Of a stretch of 64,000 nt of DNA, positions 27,862 to 36,223 are shown piece after piece. Positions within the stretch are counted from its first letter, which is position 1; each line of letters opens with the position of its first letter. Below the pieces are notes generated by a model that made no database searches, was not told the DNA's origin, and was given only the letters and a program-made list of their open reading frames with translations. Source of the stretch: Rhizobiales bacterium Ga0077545 (GTDB taxonomy: Bacteria > Pseudomonadota > Alphaproteobacteria > Rhizobiales > Methylopilaceae); contig LNEV01000009.1 of the NCBI GenBank assembly GCA_001464335.1, positions 186,001 through 250,000 on the forward strand, written 5' to 3'. Made by a program: the position numbers and the translations under genes.

Positions 27862-29871
27862 ATGAAGATGATATTGAACGCCATCACCGCCAACCGCCTA
27901 ACCGACGGCGTCGCCGTGTGGCTTGCGGCAAACGCGAGCTGGAGCGAGCGCATCGAGGATGCCGCGCGTTTCGACGAGGTGGCGCTTGAAGGCGCGCTCA
28001 CAGAAGCCAAGAAATCAGAGCTTGGCAATACGATGGTCGAAGTTCGTCCGATCGAAATGTCCGAGACGGGCGTGCCTGTGGCCCTGCGCGAGCGGCTACG
28101 TGGGGAGGGGCCGAGCGTGCGTGCAGACCTTCCCATGGAGCCTGTTGCAACGCGGTGGGCGGAGCCGCCGTTTCCACCGCTGCCCTCCAGCCTGTCGCAG
28201 TCTCCGAAGGCCGGCATCTATCAGTATGACGAATACGATCGTCAGTTCCTGCGCAATCGCGCCGAGACGTTCCGCGAGCAGGTCAATCGCCGCCTTGCCG
28301 GTGAGTTGAGCGAAGACGAGTTCAAGCCGCTGCGCCTGATGAACGGCCTTTATCTGCAGCTTCACGGCTATATGCTGCGCGTCGCGATCCCTTATGGGAT
28401 CCTCAGCTCGACGCAGCTTCGCCAGCTCGGCTACATCGCGCGTTATTACGACCGTGGTTACGGCCATTTCACAACGCGCCAGAACATTCAGTACAACTGG
28501 CCGCGCCTTGTTGATACGCCGGACATTCTGGCGGCGCTTGCGGAAGCGGATCTTCACGGCATCCAGACGAGCGGAAACTGCATCCGCAATGTGACGACCG
28601 ATCAGTTCGCGGGCGCGGCTGCCGATGAACTCGTCGATCCGCGTCTTTACGCCGAAATCCTGCGCCAGTGGTCGACCGACCATCCGGAATTCACCTATCT
28701 GCCGCGCAAGTTCAAGATCGCGCTGACCGGCAGCCCTCACGACCGCGCCGCTGTGCGTGTGCACGACATCGGCATTCTTGCCAAGCGCAACGAGCAGGGT
28801 GAGCCCGGTTTTCAGTTCTGGGTCGGCGGCGGCCTGGGACGCACGCCTGTCATCGGCACGCTTGTGCGCGAATGGGTGCCGGTGCGCGAGCTTCTTCGCT
28901 ATTCAGAAGCCATTTTGCGCGTCTACAACGCGCTTGGCCGTCGCGATAACATTTACAAGGCACGCATCAAGATCCTCGTTCGTGAGATGAAGCCCGAAAA
29001 CTTCATCCGGCAGGTCGAAGAAGAATATGCTTCGATGCCCGCCGATTATTGCGTGCTGACGGACGAGATCGTCGAGGCCGTCGCGCAGCGGTTCGTCACG
29101 CCGCCGCTGGAAGATCTTTCGGCCGAGACGCCGGTTCTCGATGCGGCGCTCAAGGCCGACGCGGATTTCGCGCGGTGGGTCAAGACCAACACGCAAGCCC
29201 ATTTCAAGCCGGGCTACATCTCGTTCTCCATCTCGCTGAAGCCGGTCGGCGGCATTCCGGGCGATGCGAGCGCCGACGAGATGGATTTCATGGCCGATCT
29301 GGCCGACGAATATTCGTTCGGCGAAGCGCGCGTTTCGCACGAGCAGAACATCATCCTTCCGCATGTGCGTATAGAAAAGCTCTACGAAGTCTGGCAGAAG
29401 CTGGTCGCCGCCAAGCTGGCCACCCCCAATATCGGCCTTCTGACGAACATCATCGCGTGCCCAGGCATGGATTACTGTGCATTGGCGACGGCGCGCTCGA
29501 TCCCGGTGGCGCAGGCCATCGCGCACAAGCTTGGCGATGTGGAGCGTCAGCATGAGATCGGCAAACTCGATCTCAACATTTCCGGCTGCATCAATGCCTG
29601 TGGCCACCATCATGTCGGCAATATCGGCCTTCTCGGCGTCGACCGTAACGGCTCGGAGCTCTATCAGCTTACTCTCGGCGGTTCGTCGGACGAGAATGCC
29701 AGCATCGGCACCATTGTCGGCCCGGGCTTCGACCCCGAGCGCGTGCCGGAAGCCATCGATACGGTGGTGAACACCTATATCGCAGAACGCCAGACCGGCG
29801 AACGCTTCATCGATACGTACCGCCGCATCGGCGCCAAGCCGTTCAAGGAGGCTCTTTATGGCGCTGATTGA
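27862..29871 (+). CDS. cysI: DUF2849-CysI fusion: sulfite reductase hemoprotein
   Basis: 669-residue single open frame. Residues 1 to about 92 are a DUF2849 domain (LNAITANRLTDGVAVWL, then GPSVRADL at its end). After a proline-rich linker (about 95-115) comes a complete siroheme/Fe4S4 reductase beginning YQYDEYDRQFLRNRAETFREQVNRRL. The cluster/siroheme ligands are Cys533, Cys539 (CPGMDYC), Cys576 and Cys580 (GCINACG). The reaction is six-electron reduction of sulfite to sulfide for cysteine synthesis. In related genomes as I know them the DUF2849 gene is separate and sits just upstream. DUF934 follows with a 14-bp overlap. No flavoprotein CysJ or cysH is in the window. Confidence 0.93.
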   Translation: MKMILNAITANRLTDGVAVWLAANASWSERIEDAARFDEVALEGALTEAKKSELGNTMVEVRPIEMSETGVPVALRERLRGEGPSVRADLPMEPVATRWAEPPFPPLPSSLSQSPKAGIYQYDEYDRQFLRNRAETFREQVNRRLAGELSEDEFKPLRLMNGLYLQLHGYMLRVAIPYGILSSTQLRQLGYIARYYDRGYGHFTTRQNIQYNWPRLVDTPDILAALAEADLHGIQTSGNCIRNVTTDQFAGAAADELVDPRLYAEILRQWSTDHPEFTYLPRKFKIALTGSPHDRAAVRVHDIGILAKRNEQGEPGFQFWVGGGLGRTPVIGTLVREWVPVRELLRYSEAILRVYNALGRRDNIYKARIKILVREMKPENFIRQVEEEYASMPADYCVLTDEIVEAVAQRFVTPPLEDLSAETPVLDAALKADADFARWVKTNTQAHFKPGYISFSISLKPVGGIPGDASADEMDFMADLADEYSFGEARVSHEQNIILPHVRIEKLYEVWQKLVAAKLATPNIGLLTNIIACPGMDYCALATARSIPVAQAIAHKLGDVERQHEIGKLDLNISGCINACGHHHVGNIGLLGVDRNGSELYQLTLGGSSDENASIGTIVGPGFDPERVPEAIDTVVNTYIAERQTGERFIDTYRRIGAKPFKEALYGAD

Positions 29872-30334
29872 TGCCGAGGTCCGCGTTCTCGAGGACAATT
29901 GGATTTACGGCTCGGAGGACATCGCGGCGAACGTGATCGTGCCGTTTGCGGTGCTCGCGGAAAACGCGACCACGCCGCGTCCCGTAGGTGTGCGTGTTGG
30001 CCCGGATGTCGGCGCCGACAAGGTTGCGGCGCTGCTGGACCGTGTCGACCTCGTTGCTATCGAGTTCCCGAAATTCCGGGACGGCCGCGGCTTCACCACC
30101 GCCCGTGTTCTTCGGGAGAAGTATGGCTATAAAGGTGAAATTCGCGCGGTCGGGCATGTCATTCCCGATCAGTTCGAGTTTCTCATCCAGTGTGGATTCA
30201 GCACAGTTCTAACCCCGCCGGAGCACCCACCGGAGCACTTCCGTCCGGTCGTTCCCGCTGGGGGCGGCGAGGGCACAAACAAGAAACCCTTGCAGCTTCT
30301 GAACCGCCTCGTTGGACATCGCGGCGCGGTTTAA
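29858..30334 (+). CDS. DUF934 protein, partner of assimilatory sulfite reductase
   Basis: 158 residues with the DUF934 core: VPFAVLAENA, VGVRVGPDVGADKVAALLDRVDLVAIEFPKFRDGRGFTTARVLREKYGYKGEIRAVGHVIPDQFEFLIQCGF. The family is almost always next to cysI and is thought to help deliver electrons to, or assemble, sulfite reductase; a mechanism is not settled. The ATG is inside the end of cysI (14-bp overlap), so translation is coupled. The last 30 residues are polar and variable. Confidence 0.88.
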   Translation: MALIDAEVRVLEDNWIYGSEDIAANVIVPFAVLAENATTPRPVGVRVGPDVGADKVAALLDRVDLVAIEFPKFRDGRGFTTARVLREKYGYKGEIRAVGHVIPDQFEFLIQCGFSTVLTPPEHPPEHFRPVVPAGGGEGTNKKPLQLLNRLVGHRGAV

Positions 30335-30349
30335 GGCGCCGCTTAACTG

Positions 30350-31387
30350 TCAGGGCTGCGCGAGCAATTCGCGCACACGGGGAATGACGCGCGTACCGTA
30401 AAGCTCGATCGAGTTCATCATCACCTCGTGGGCAAGCGGGCCCGCGCTGTATTTCAGGTCGAACCGCGTCAGGCCGAGCCCTTTCGCTGTTCTTGCGATC
30501 TTCTGCGCTACGGTCTCCGGCGAGCCGACATAGAGCGAGCCGTGTTTGACTTCCTGGTCGAATTGGGCCCGCTCCATCGGCGGCCAGCCGCGTTCGCGGC
30601 CGATCCGGTCATGCATCACCTTGTAGCCTGACCAGTATTCTTCGCTCGCTTTCTCGTCCGTCTCTGCAATATGGCCCGGCGAATGCACGCCAATCGGCTG
30701 TACGGGCATTTTCAGCTGCTCGAACGCCTCGTTGTACAGATCGACATAAGGGCGGAAGCGCAGCGGGTTGCCGCCTATGATCGCGAGCATCAGAGGCAGG
30801 TTGTAGCGCGCCGCGCGCACCACGGATTCAGGACTTCCGCCCACGCCGATCCAGGTCTTCAGAGTTCCGGTCTCAATTGGCGGAAAGACCTGTTGGTTGA
30901 CCAGCGGCGGACGGATCGAGCCTTGCCACGTCACCGCTTTTTCGGAGATCAGGGCCGCGAACAGATCGATCTTTTCCTCAAAAAGTTTCTGATAGTCCGA
31001 AAGATCGAAGCCGAAGAGAGGAAAGCTCTCGGTGAACGAGCCGCGTCCGACGATGACTTCCGCGCGCCCGTTCGACACGGCATCCAGCGTCGAGAAGCGC
31101 TGGAACACGCGGATCGGATCGTCCGAACTCAGTACGGTCACGGCCGAGCCGAGCCGGATGCGCTGCGTGCGCGCGGCGATAGCGGCAAGCACCATCTCCG
31201 GCGACGAAACGGCAAAGTCTTCGCGGTGATGTTCACCAACGCCGATGAAATCGACGCCGACCTTGTCCGCCAGGACGGCTTCCTCGACAAGATTGCGGAT
31301 CACCTGCGCGTGGGGCAGCGCAGTGCCGTCCGCGCCGTGTGTGACGTCCCCGAACGTATCGAGGCCGAGTTCAAGATGCTGTGTCAT
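30350..31387 (-). CDS. LLM-class flavin-dependent oxidoreductase
   Basis: 345-residue luciferase-like monooxygenase with an (alpha/beta)8 barrel. LELGLDTFGDV at the start, VDFIGVGEHHREDFAVSSPEMVLAAIAARTQRIRLGSAVTVLSSDDPIRVFQRFSTLDAVSNGRAEVIVGRGSF-type blocks are those of the Atu2307/SP_0267 group. It probably uses FMNH2 and O2 on an unknown small molecule. The start is taken at ATG 31387 (MTQHLEL). It follows an HxlR regulator on the same strand and opposite an SDR, so the three may respond to the same reactive compound. Confidence 0.86.
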   Translation of the reverse strand: MTQHLELGLDTFGDVTHGADGTALPHAQVIRNLVEEAVLADKVGVDFIGVGEHHREDFAVSSPEMVLAAIAARTQRIRLGSAVTVLSSDDPIRVFQRFSTLDAVSNGRAEVIVGRGSFTESFPLFGFDLSDYQKLFEEKIDLFAALISEKAVTWQGSIRPPLVNQQVFPPIETGTLKTWIGVGGSPESVVRAARYNLPLMLAIIGGNPLRFRPYVDLYNEAFEQLKMPVQPIGVHSPGHIAETDEKASEEYWSGYKVMHDRIGRERGWPPMERAQFDQEVKHGSLYVGSPETVAQKIARTAKGLGLTRFDLKYSAGPLAHEVMMNSIELYGTRVIPRVRELLAQP

Positions 31388-31466
31388 GGGTCCAGCAGGT
31401 GGCAATCGCGCGCGGCAGGCACAAGCTCAATTTCTGCAACGGACCGTTTGCGGAAACGCATCACAT

Positions 31467-31871
31467 TCAGGCGTTTTTCTCTCGCTCGCGGAACGCGCGG
31501 CGTGCCTCTTCGATTGCAGCATGATGCTTCTCGGCCCAGATCCACACCCCGCAGAACGCCGCGCCTAGGCTGCGTCCCATCGGCGTAAGATCATAATCGA
31601 CATGGGGCGGGATGACGGGATGCACCGTCCGGCGGACAAGGCCGTCGCATTCCATCTGGCGCAGCGTCTTTGTCAGCATTTTCTGGCTGATGCCGCTCAC
31701 GTGCCGGCCGATCTGCGTGAACCGCAGGGTCCCGTGTTCTTCCAGCGCTTCGAGGATCAGCATGGTCCATTTGTCGGCGACCTTGCCGATAATGTCGCTG
31801 ACCAGAGCTTCGATCTCCGGCGCAATTTCGGTCGGGATGTCCCGAAAATCGTCCGTAAGGGTTTGATTCAC
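31467..31871 (-). CDS. HxlR-family transcriptional regulator
   Basis: 134 residues. The winged-helix domain (about 25-115) reads IIGKVADKWTMLILEALEEHGTLRFTQIGRHVSGISQKMLTKTLRQMECDGLVRRTVHPVIPPHVDYDLTPMGRSL, typical of HxlR/YodB regulators. Cysteines occur in the recognition-wing region (MECDGL) and the C-terminal helix (FCGVW). In YodB and HypR cysteines sense quinones or disulfide stress, so redox sensing is possible but unproven. It is divergent from the SDR gene (96 bp), which it probably controls. Confidence 0.87.
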   Translation of the reverse strand: MNQTLTDDFRDIPTEIAPEIEALVSDIIGKVADKWTMLILEALEEHGTLRFTQIGRHVSGISQKMLTKTLRQMECDGLVRRTVHPVIPPHVDYDLTPMGRSLGAAFCGVWIWAEKHHAAIEEARRAFREREKNA

Positions 31872-31967
31872 TTACACTCTCCTAGTGGTGTGTATGAAAC
31901 TTTCAAGCGCCTTCTTTCCGTTAGTGAGTAACAGCCCTAGCTTCCGGCTACAACAGGAGGCGATCTA

Positions 31968-32726
31968 ATGAAAATGTCGGGCAACACAGTTCTGGTCACC
32001 GGCGGCGGTTCGGGCATCGGCCGTGCCCTGGCCGAGGAGTTCCACAAGCGCAGCAATCAGGTCGTCATCTCCGGTCGGCGGCAGTCAGCGCTTGATGAGG
32101 TGACGAAGGCCAATCCGGGCATGAAGGCGCTGACGGTCGATATGGCCGACAAGCAGAGCGTGGCGGCATTCGCGGCGGAACTGACCAAGTTGGCGCCGGA
32201 CCTCAACGTGGTGCTCAACAATGCGGGCATCATGACGCCGGAAGATATTCTCGCCGCCCCGAAATATGTCGATATCGCCGAGGACACGATCGCGACCAAT
32301 CTGCTGGGGCCAATCCGTCTGACGGCGGCGCTGCTGCCGCATCTTCTGAAACAGAAGGATGCGGCCGTACTGACCGTCTCGTCCGGCCTTGCCTTCGTGC
32401 CGCTGGCGATGACGCCGACCTACAGCGCCACCAAAGCGGCAATCCACTCCTATTCGCTGAGCCTGCGGGAGCGCCTTAAGGACACGCCGGTTCAGGTCAT
32501 CGAGATCGCGCCGCCTTATGTTCAGACGACGCTTATGGGCGAGCGTCAGGCGAGCGATCCGAATGCGATGCCGCTGGCGGATTTCATCGCGGAGACCATG
32601 CAGATCCTCACCGACAATCCCGATGCGAAGGAAGTCATCGTCACACGCTGCGAGCCGCTGCGCTATGCGGTGGAACAGGGGAATTTCGATGCCGTCTTTA
32701 CGAATCTGAACGCGCAGCAGCATTGA
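31968..32726 (+). CDS. Short-chain dehydrogenase/reductase (DltE-like)
   Basis: 252-residue classical SDR. It has the cofactor loop TGGGSGIG (residues 11-18), NNAG (84-87), and the catalytic Ser139, Tyr152 and Lys156 (TYSATK). A basic residue pair GRR at 36-38 after strand 2 favours NADPH. The sequence resembles DltE-type oxidoreductases (AENTIATNLLGPIRLTAALLPHL-like region). The substrate is unknown. AGGAG lies 8 nt upstream of the ATG. It faces the HxlR gene. Confidence 0.9.
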   Translation: MKMSGNTVLVTGGGSGIGRALAEEFHKRSNQVVISGRRQSALDEVTKANPGMKALTVDMADKQSVAAFAAELTKLAPDLNVVLNNAGIMTPEDILAAPKYVDIAEDTIATNLLGPIRLTAALLPHLLKQKDAAVLTVSSGLAFVPLAMTPTYSATKAAIHSYSLSLRERLKDTPVQVIEIAPPYVQTTLMGERQASDPNAMPLADFIAETMQILTDNPDAKEVIVTRCEPLRYAVEQGNFDAVFTNLNAQQH

Positions 32727-32807
32727 GGTTCGGCGATCGCGCCTATGCTCCGTGCCAAGGAGCGGCTCTTTTCCGTGCGTCGGTCGCGCCGAAGGCCCGG
32801 CGGCTCA

Positions 32808-34259
32808 TCACGACGGGCGCGCGGCGGAAACTCCGTGATTGTCCCTGCCGCTGAGAACTTCCTTTGCCCGCGCCTGTGAGGCTTTGAGGTCGACGAGGGG
32901 GCGAGGATAGGTCTTGCCGAGGGAAACGCCTGCGGAAGACAGGACGTCTCGGGGTGCTTCCCAGGGCCGGTGAATCCAGCGTTCCGGCAAAGCCGCAATT
33001 TCCGGCACCCATTGGCGGACGTAATCGCCCTCGGTATCGAATTTCTGCCCCTGCAGAACGGGGTTGAAGATGCGGAAATAGGGGGCGGCGTCCATGCCGC
33101 AGCCCGCCACCCACTGCCAGTTTCCGGGGTTGTTGGCGTCGTCTGCGTCAACGAGTGTGTCCCAGAACCATTCCTCGCCGACGCGCCAGTCGATCATGAG
33201 GTTCTTGACGAGGAAGCTCGCCACCAGCATGCGCACACGGTTGTGCATCCAGCCCGTTTCCCAGAGCTGGCGCATGCCTGCATCCACGATCGGAATGCCG
33301 GTCTCGCCGCGTTGCCAGGCGTGCAGGGCATCATCGTCCTTACGCCAGCGCACGTGATCGAACACGGGACGCATCGGCACCGTCGAGATGTCCTCGTTGT
33401 GGTAAAGGAGGTGATTGTTGAAATCGCGCCAGATTATCTCGCCGAGGAATTTGTCGATTGCGGAAGCGATGGCGGGCTTTTCATGGGTAATCGCCGTGGC
33501 AGCATGCCAGATTTGCCGGGCGCTGATCTCGCCGAAGCGCAGATGAGGCGACAGCATGCTCGTTCCGTCGACACCCGGTATGTCGCGCCCCTTCGGGTAA
33601 TCGGCGACGATCTCGTCCAGAAAATGCGTGAGACGCTTGCGCGCGGCAGCTTCCCCGATGTCCCAGAAAGCGTCGATCTTCTGCGTCCATACGGCGCTGG
33701 TGTCGTCGGCAAGCGGCGTCGGTTCGATGTTCGAGGCCGCGCGGTTCTTGCTGGCGCGCGGCGCTGGAAGGGGAGCGTCAATCTCCTTTTCCCGCACGGC
33801 CCGCGCGAAGGCGGAGAAGACCTTGAACGGCGTGCCGCCGCCGGTTTTTACCGTCCATGGTTCCGCAAGCACATTTCCCGGAAAGGAGGTCGCGGCGATG
33901 TCGCGTGCTTTCAGCGCGGCCTTCACGGCGCTGTCGACCTCGCGCTGGCCAGGTTCGTAACGCCGATTCCAGACCACGGAGGAAGCACCCAGCCGCTTGG
34001 CCGTTTCAGGCACGACGCGACCTGCCGGTCCTTCCTCAACAAGAAGCGAAACCCCTATCCGCCGGAGTTGCTCGCTTAGCGAGCATAGGCTTTTGCCGAG
34101 CCACCACGCTGCGGCAGCGCCCGCATGCCGCTGGGCCCGGTCCGTTTCGATGACGTAGACGGCGACAACCGGATCGCGGCCGGAACATGCCGAATGCAAT
34201 GCTGGGTTGTCGGAGAGTCTGAGGTCATTTCGAAGCCAGACCAGTGTAAGCCCGTTCAT
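32808..34259 (-). CDS. phrB: Deoxyribodipyrimidine photo-lyase
   Basis: 483 residues, class I CPD photolyase/cryptochrome family. The N-terminal antenna-binding domain starts LTLVWLRNDLRLSDNPAL. The FAD domain has the diagnostic blocks GRDIPGVDGTSMLSPHLRFGEIS, FLGEIIWRDFNNHLLYHNEDI and NNPGNWQWVAGCGMDAAPYFRIFNPVLQGQKFD. It splits UV-made pyrimidine dimers using blue light. A GGGAG immediately before ATG 34259 (5-6 nt) decides the start. There is no SOS box upstream. It is convergent with the SDR gene. Confidence 0.95.
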   Translation of the reverse strand: MNGLTLVWLRNDLRLSDNPALHSACSGRDPVVAVYVIETDRAQRHAGAAAAWWLGKSLCSLSEQLRRIGVSLLVEEGPAGRVVPETAKRLGASSVVWNRRYEPGQREVDSAVKAALKARDIAATSFPGNVLAEPWTVKTGGGTPFKVFSAFARAVREKEIDAPLPAPRASKNRAASNIEPTPLADDTSAVWTQKIDAFWDIGEAAARKRLTHFLDEIVADYPKGRDIPGVDGTSMLSPHLRFGEISARQIWHAATAITHEKPAIASAIDKFLGEIIWRDFNNHLLYHNEDISTVPMRPVFDHVRWRKDDDALHAWQRGETGIPIVDAGMRQLWETGWMHNRVRMLVASFLVKNLMIDWRVGEEWFWDTLVDADDANNPGNWQWVAGCGMDAAPYFRIFNPVLQGQKFDTEGDYVRQWVPEIAALPERWIHRPWEAPRDVLSSAGVSLGKTYPRPLVDLKASQARAKEVLSGRDNHGVSAARPS

Positions 34260-34483
34260 ACGCACTCCCATTCGTCATAGAACGCGCGAACGGGCCTCTC
34301 CGGTCCGAGTTCTCCTGATGGGACATGTAAATCAAATTATGGCAGTGCAGGTCGAGGGGAATTTGGCGGAAAATAGGAAAATATTTTATCGCGCGCCACG
34401 CGCGTGGGGTGGGGATGACGGAGGAAGGGGAGGGCGTCAGTTCTTGCAACGTACCAACAGCCCCCATCATCCCCAAGCCAGGA

Positions 34484-35131
34484 TCAGCCCTTGGGAACAG
34501 GCGTGTTGAGCAATTGCTGCTCCCACAGATACGCGATGCCGCTGCCGGCGAGGTGCTGAACGAGAATGTCGGTCAACCTGCCGGCTGTCTCAACACGGGC
34601 CCAATCACGCTGCCACTCGGCGGCGACCGCCAGCCAAGTCATCATATTGGCTCCGGCCGCGATCATTCGCTGGATCGCCATCTCGTGTGCCTCGACCGAC
34701 ACACCACCCGATGCATCGGTGACCACCGTCACGTCCCAGCCTTCGCCCAGCGCCTGAATCGCCGGCATCGCGACGCACACTTCGGTCCAGAGACCAGCGA
34801 TGATGAGCTGCTTGCGGCCCGTGGCCTTTACCGCGTCCACGACCTTCTTGTCTTCCCAGGTGTTGATGAAGGTGCGGTCGATCACTTCCTGCCCGGGGAA
34901 AACATCGGTGATTTGCGGAAAGATAAGCCCGCCGCGTTCGGCGATCACGCTGGTCAGAATTGTGGGAACACCGAAAACCTTGGCTGCTTTCGCCAAGCCT
35001 GTCGCATTGTTCACCGCCATGTGCGGATCGTGACTGTTAAGGTTGGTAAGCTGAAAGGGCTGGTGGTCGATCAGAACGAGGACCGAATCCTCGGGGCGGA
35101 GAAGCGAGGCAAGGCCGTTACGAAAGGTCAT
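34484..35131 (-). CDS. Isochorismatase-like hydrolase, YcaC type
   Basis: 215-residue cysteine hydrolase. VLVLIDHQPFQL holds the catalytic Asp22, and LIIAGLWTEVCVAMPAIQAL holds the nucleophile Cys119 preceded by the usual cis-peptide. DRTFINTWEDKKVVDAV is the YcaC-subfamily block. YcaC-like enzymes have no settled substrate; isochorismate itself is unlikely. The gene diverges from a LysR regulator (105 bp), its likely controller. Confidence 0.88.
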   Translation of the reverse strand: MTFRNGLASLLRPEDSVLVLIDHQPFQLTNLNSHDPHMAVNNATGLAKAAKVFGVPTILTSVIAERGGLIFPQITDVFPGQEVIDRTFINTWEDKKVVDAVKATGRKQLIIAGLWTEVCVAMPAIQALGEGWDVTVVTDASGGVSVEAHEMAIQRMIAAGANMMTWLAVAAEWQRDWARVETAGRLTDILVQHLAGSGIAYLWEQQLLNTPVPKG

Positions 35132-35236
35132 GAATACTCCTCGGGTGCCGCCGCGAGTGAGGTTGGGGCCGACGGCACGGGCTAGGACGCGGACCTTGTC
35201 ATTCCACTTTCCGATGCGGTAGCGCTCTGTTGTGCC

Positions 35237-36160
35237 ATGCTGTGTCGCGAAACGGGGAACACCGAATTGGACATCGAAGAGCTGCGGACATTCGTGGAAG
35301 TTGCCGACGCCGGGGGCGTTTCGCCCGCGGCGCTCCGGCTTGGCGTGTCCAAGTCGATCGTCAGCCGTCGGCTGTTGCGGCTTGAGGCGGAACTCGGTGT
35401 CCAGCTTCTCGCGCGGTCCACGCGCGGGGCTGCGCTCACGGAAGCAGGGGCCACGTTCCGGGACTATGCAGCCCGGGTCTGCGCCGAAATCGACGTGGCT
35501 CGGGAAACCATCCTGCCCGAAGGCGACCTGCGCGGCCGCCTGCGGGTTTCTGCGCCGCTTTCACTTGGCCCGACGCACTTTGCTCCGGTGCTTGCGGACA
35601 TGGCGCGACGTCACCCGCAACTCCACATCCAGACCTGTTACAGTGATCGCTTCGTCGATCTCATCGCCGAAGGGTTCGATTGTGCGATCCGTGTCGGCTA
35701 TCTTCAGGACTCAAATCTGATCGCAAGACGTGTCGGTCCGATCTACGGCAAGCTGCTCGCGAGCCCGGACTACATCAAGGCAAATGGTGCTCCCGAAACG
35801 CCGGAGGAGCTTGTCGACCATCAGGCCCTGATGCAGGGCACCGAAGCCTGGCAAGTCATGGATGGCGACAAGATCGTGACCTTCCGTCCGCAAGGGCGTT
35901 TCAAGGCCGACAACGCTCCGGCCCTCGCGGCTGCGGCGGCCGCCGGGCTCGGCATCGCCTATTTGCCCGATTGCGTCACCCATGGCTATGTGGCGTCCGG
36001 CGCGCTGGTTCCGGTCATGACACGCTACCCGCCGCCTGAGGCTGGCGCCTATGTGGTTCGCCCGCCGGGTCAGCATCCCGCCCGAAAGGTGCGCGTCCTC
36101 ACCGAACTGCTGATCGAGTATTTCGGACAGCCTCCGCACCTTGCCGTCGCCGTTGGCTAG
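35237..36160 (+). CDS. LysR-family transcriptional regulator
   Basis: 307 residues. The N-terminal helix-turn-helix (IEELRTFVEVADAGGVSPAALRLGVSKSIVSRRLLRLEAELGVQLLARSTRG) is followed by a substrate-binding domain (about 95-298). The TTG at 35264 (DIEELRTF), with GGGGA 8 nt before it, may be the true start; relatives begin there. It faces the YcaC-type hydrolase, suggesting local control. The effector is unknown. Confidence 0.88.
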   Translation: MLCRETGNTELDIEELRTFVEVADAGGVSPAALRLGVSKSIVSRRLLRLEAELGVQLLARSTRGAALTEAGATFRDYAARVCAEIDVARETILPEGDLRGRLRVSAPLSLGPTHFAPVLADMARRHPQLHIQTCYSDRFVDLIAEGFDCAIRVGYLQDSNLIARRVGPIYGKLLASPDYIKANGAPETPEELVDHQALMQGTEAWQVMDGDKIVTFRPQGRFKADNAPALAAAAAAGLGIAYLPDCVTHGYVASGALVPVMTRYPPPEAGAYVVRPPGQHPARKVRVLTELLIEYFGQPPHLAVAVG

Positions 36161-36223
36161 CGCGATCTTCGTGCGTACAGATAAAACGAGAACCCCATGC
36201 GGTTTGCGGGGGCGACCGAACGG

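Noticed and set aside
32747..32768. Hairpin GCTCC/GGAGC followed by TTTT between the SDR and phrB
   Set aside because: Only 5 bp of stem and an imperfect T-run; too weak to call a terminator.
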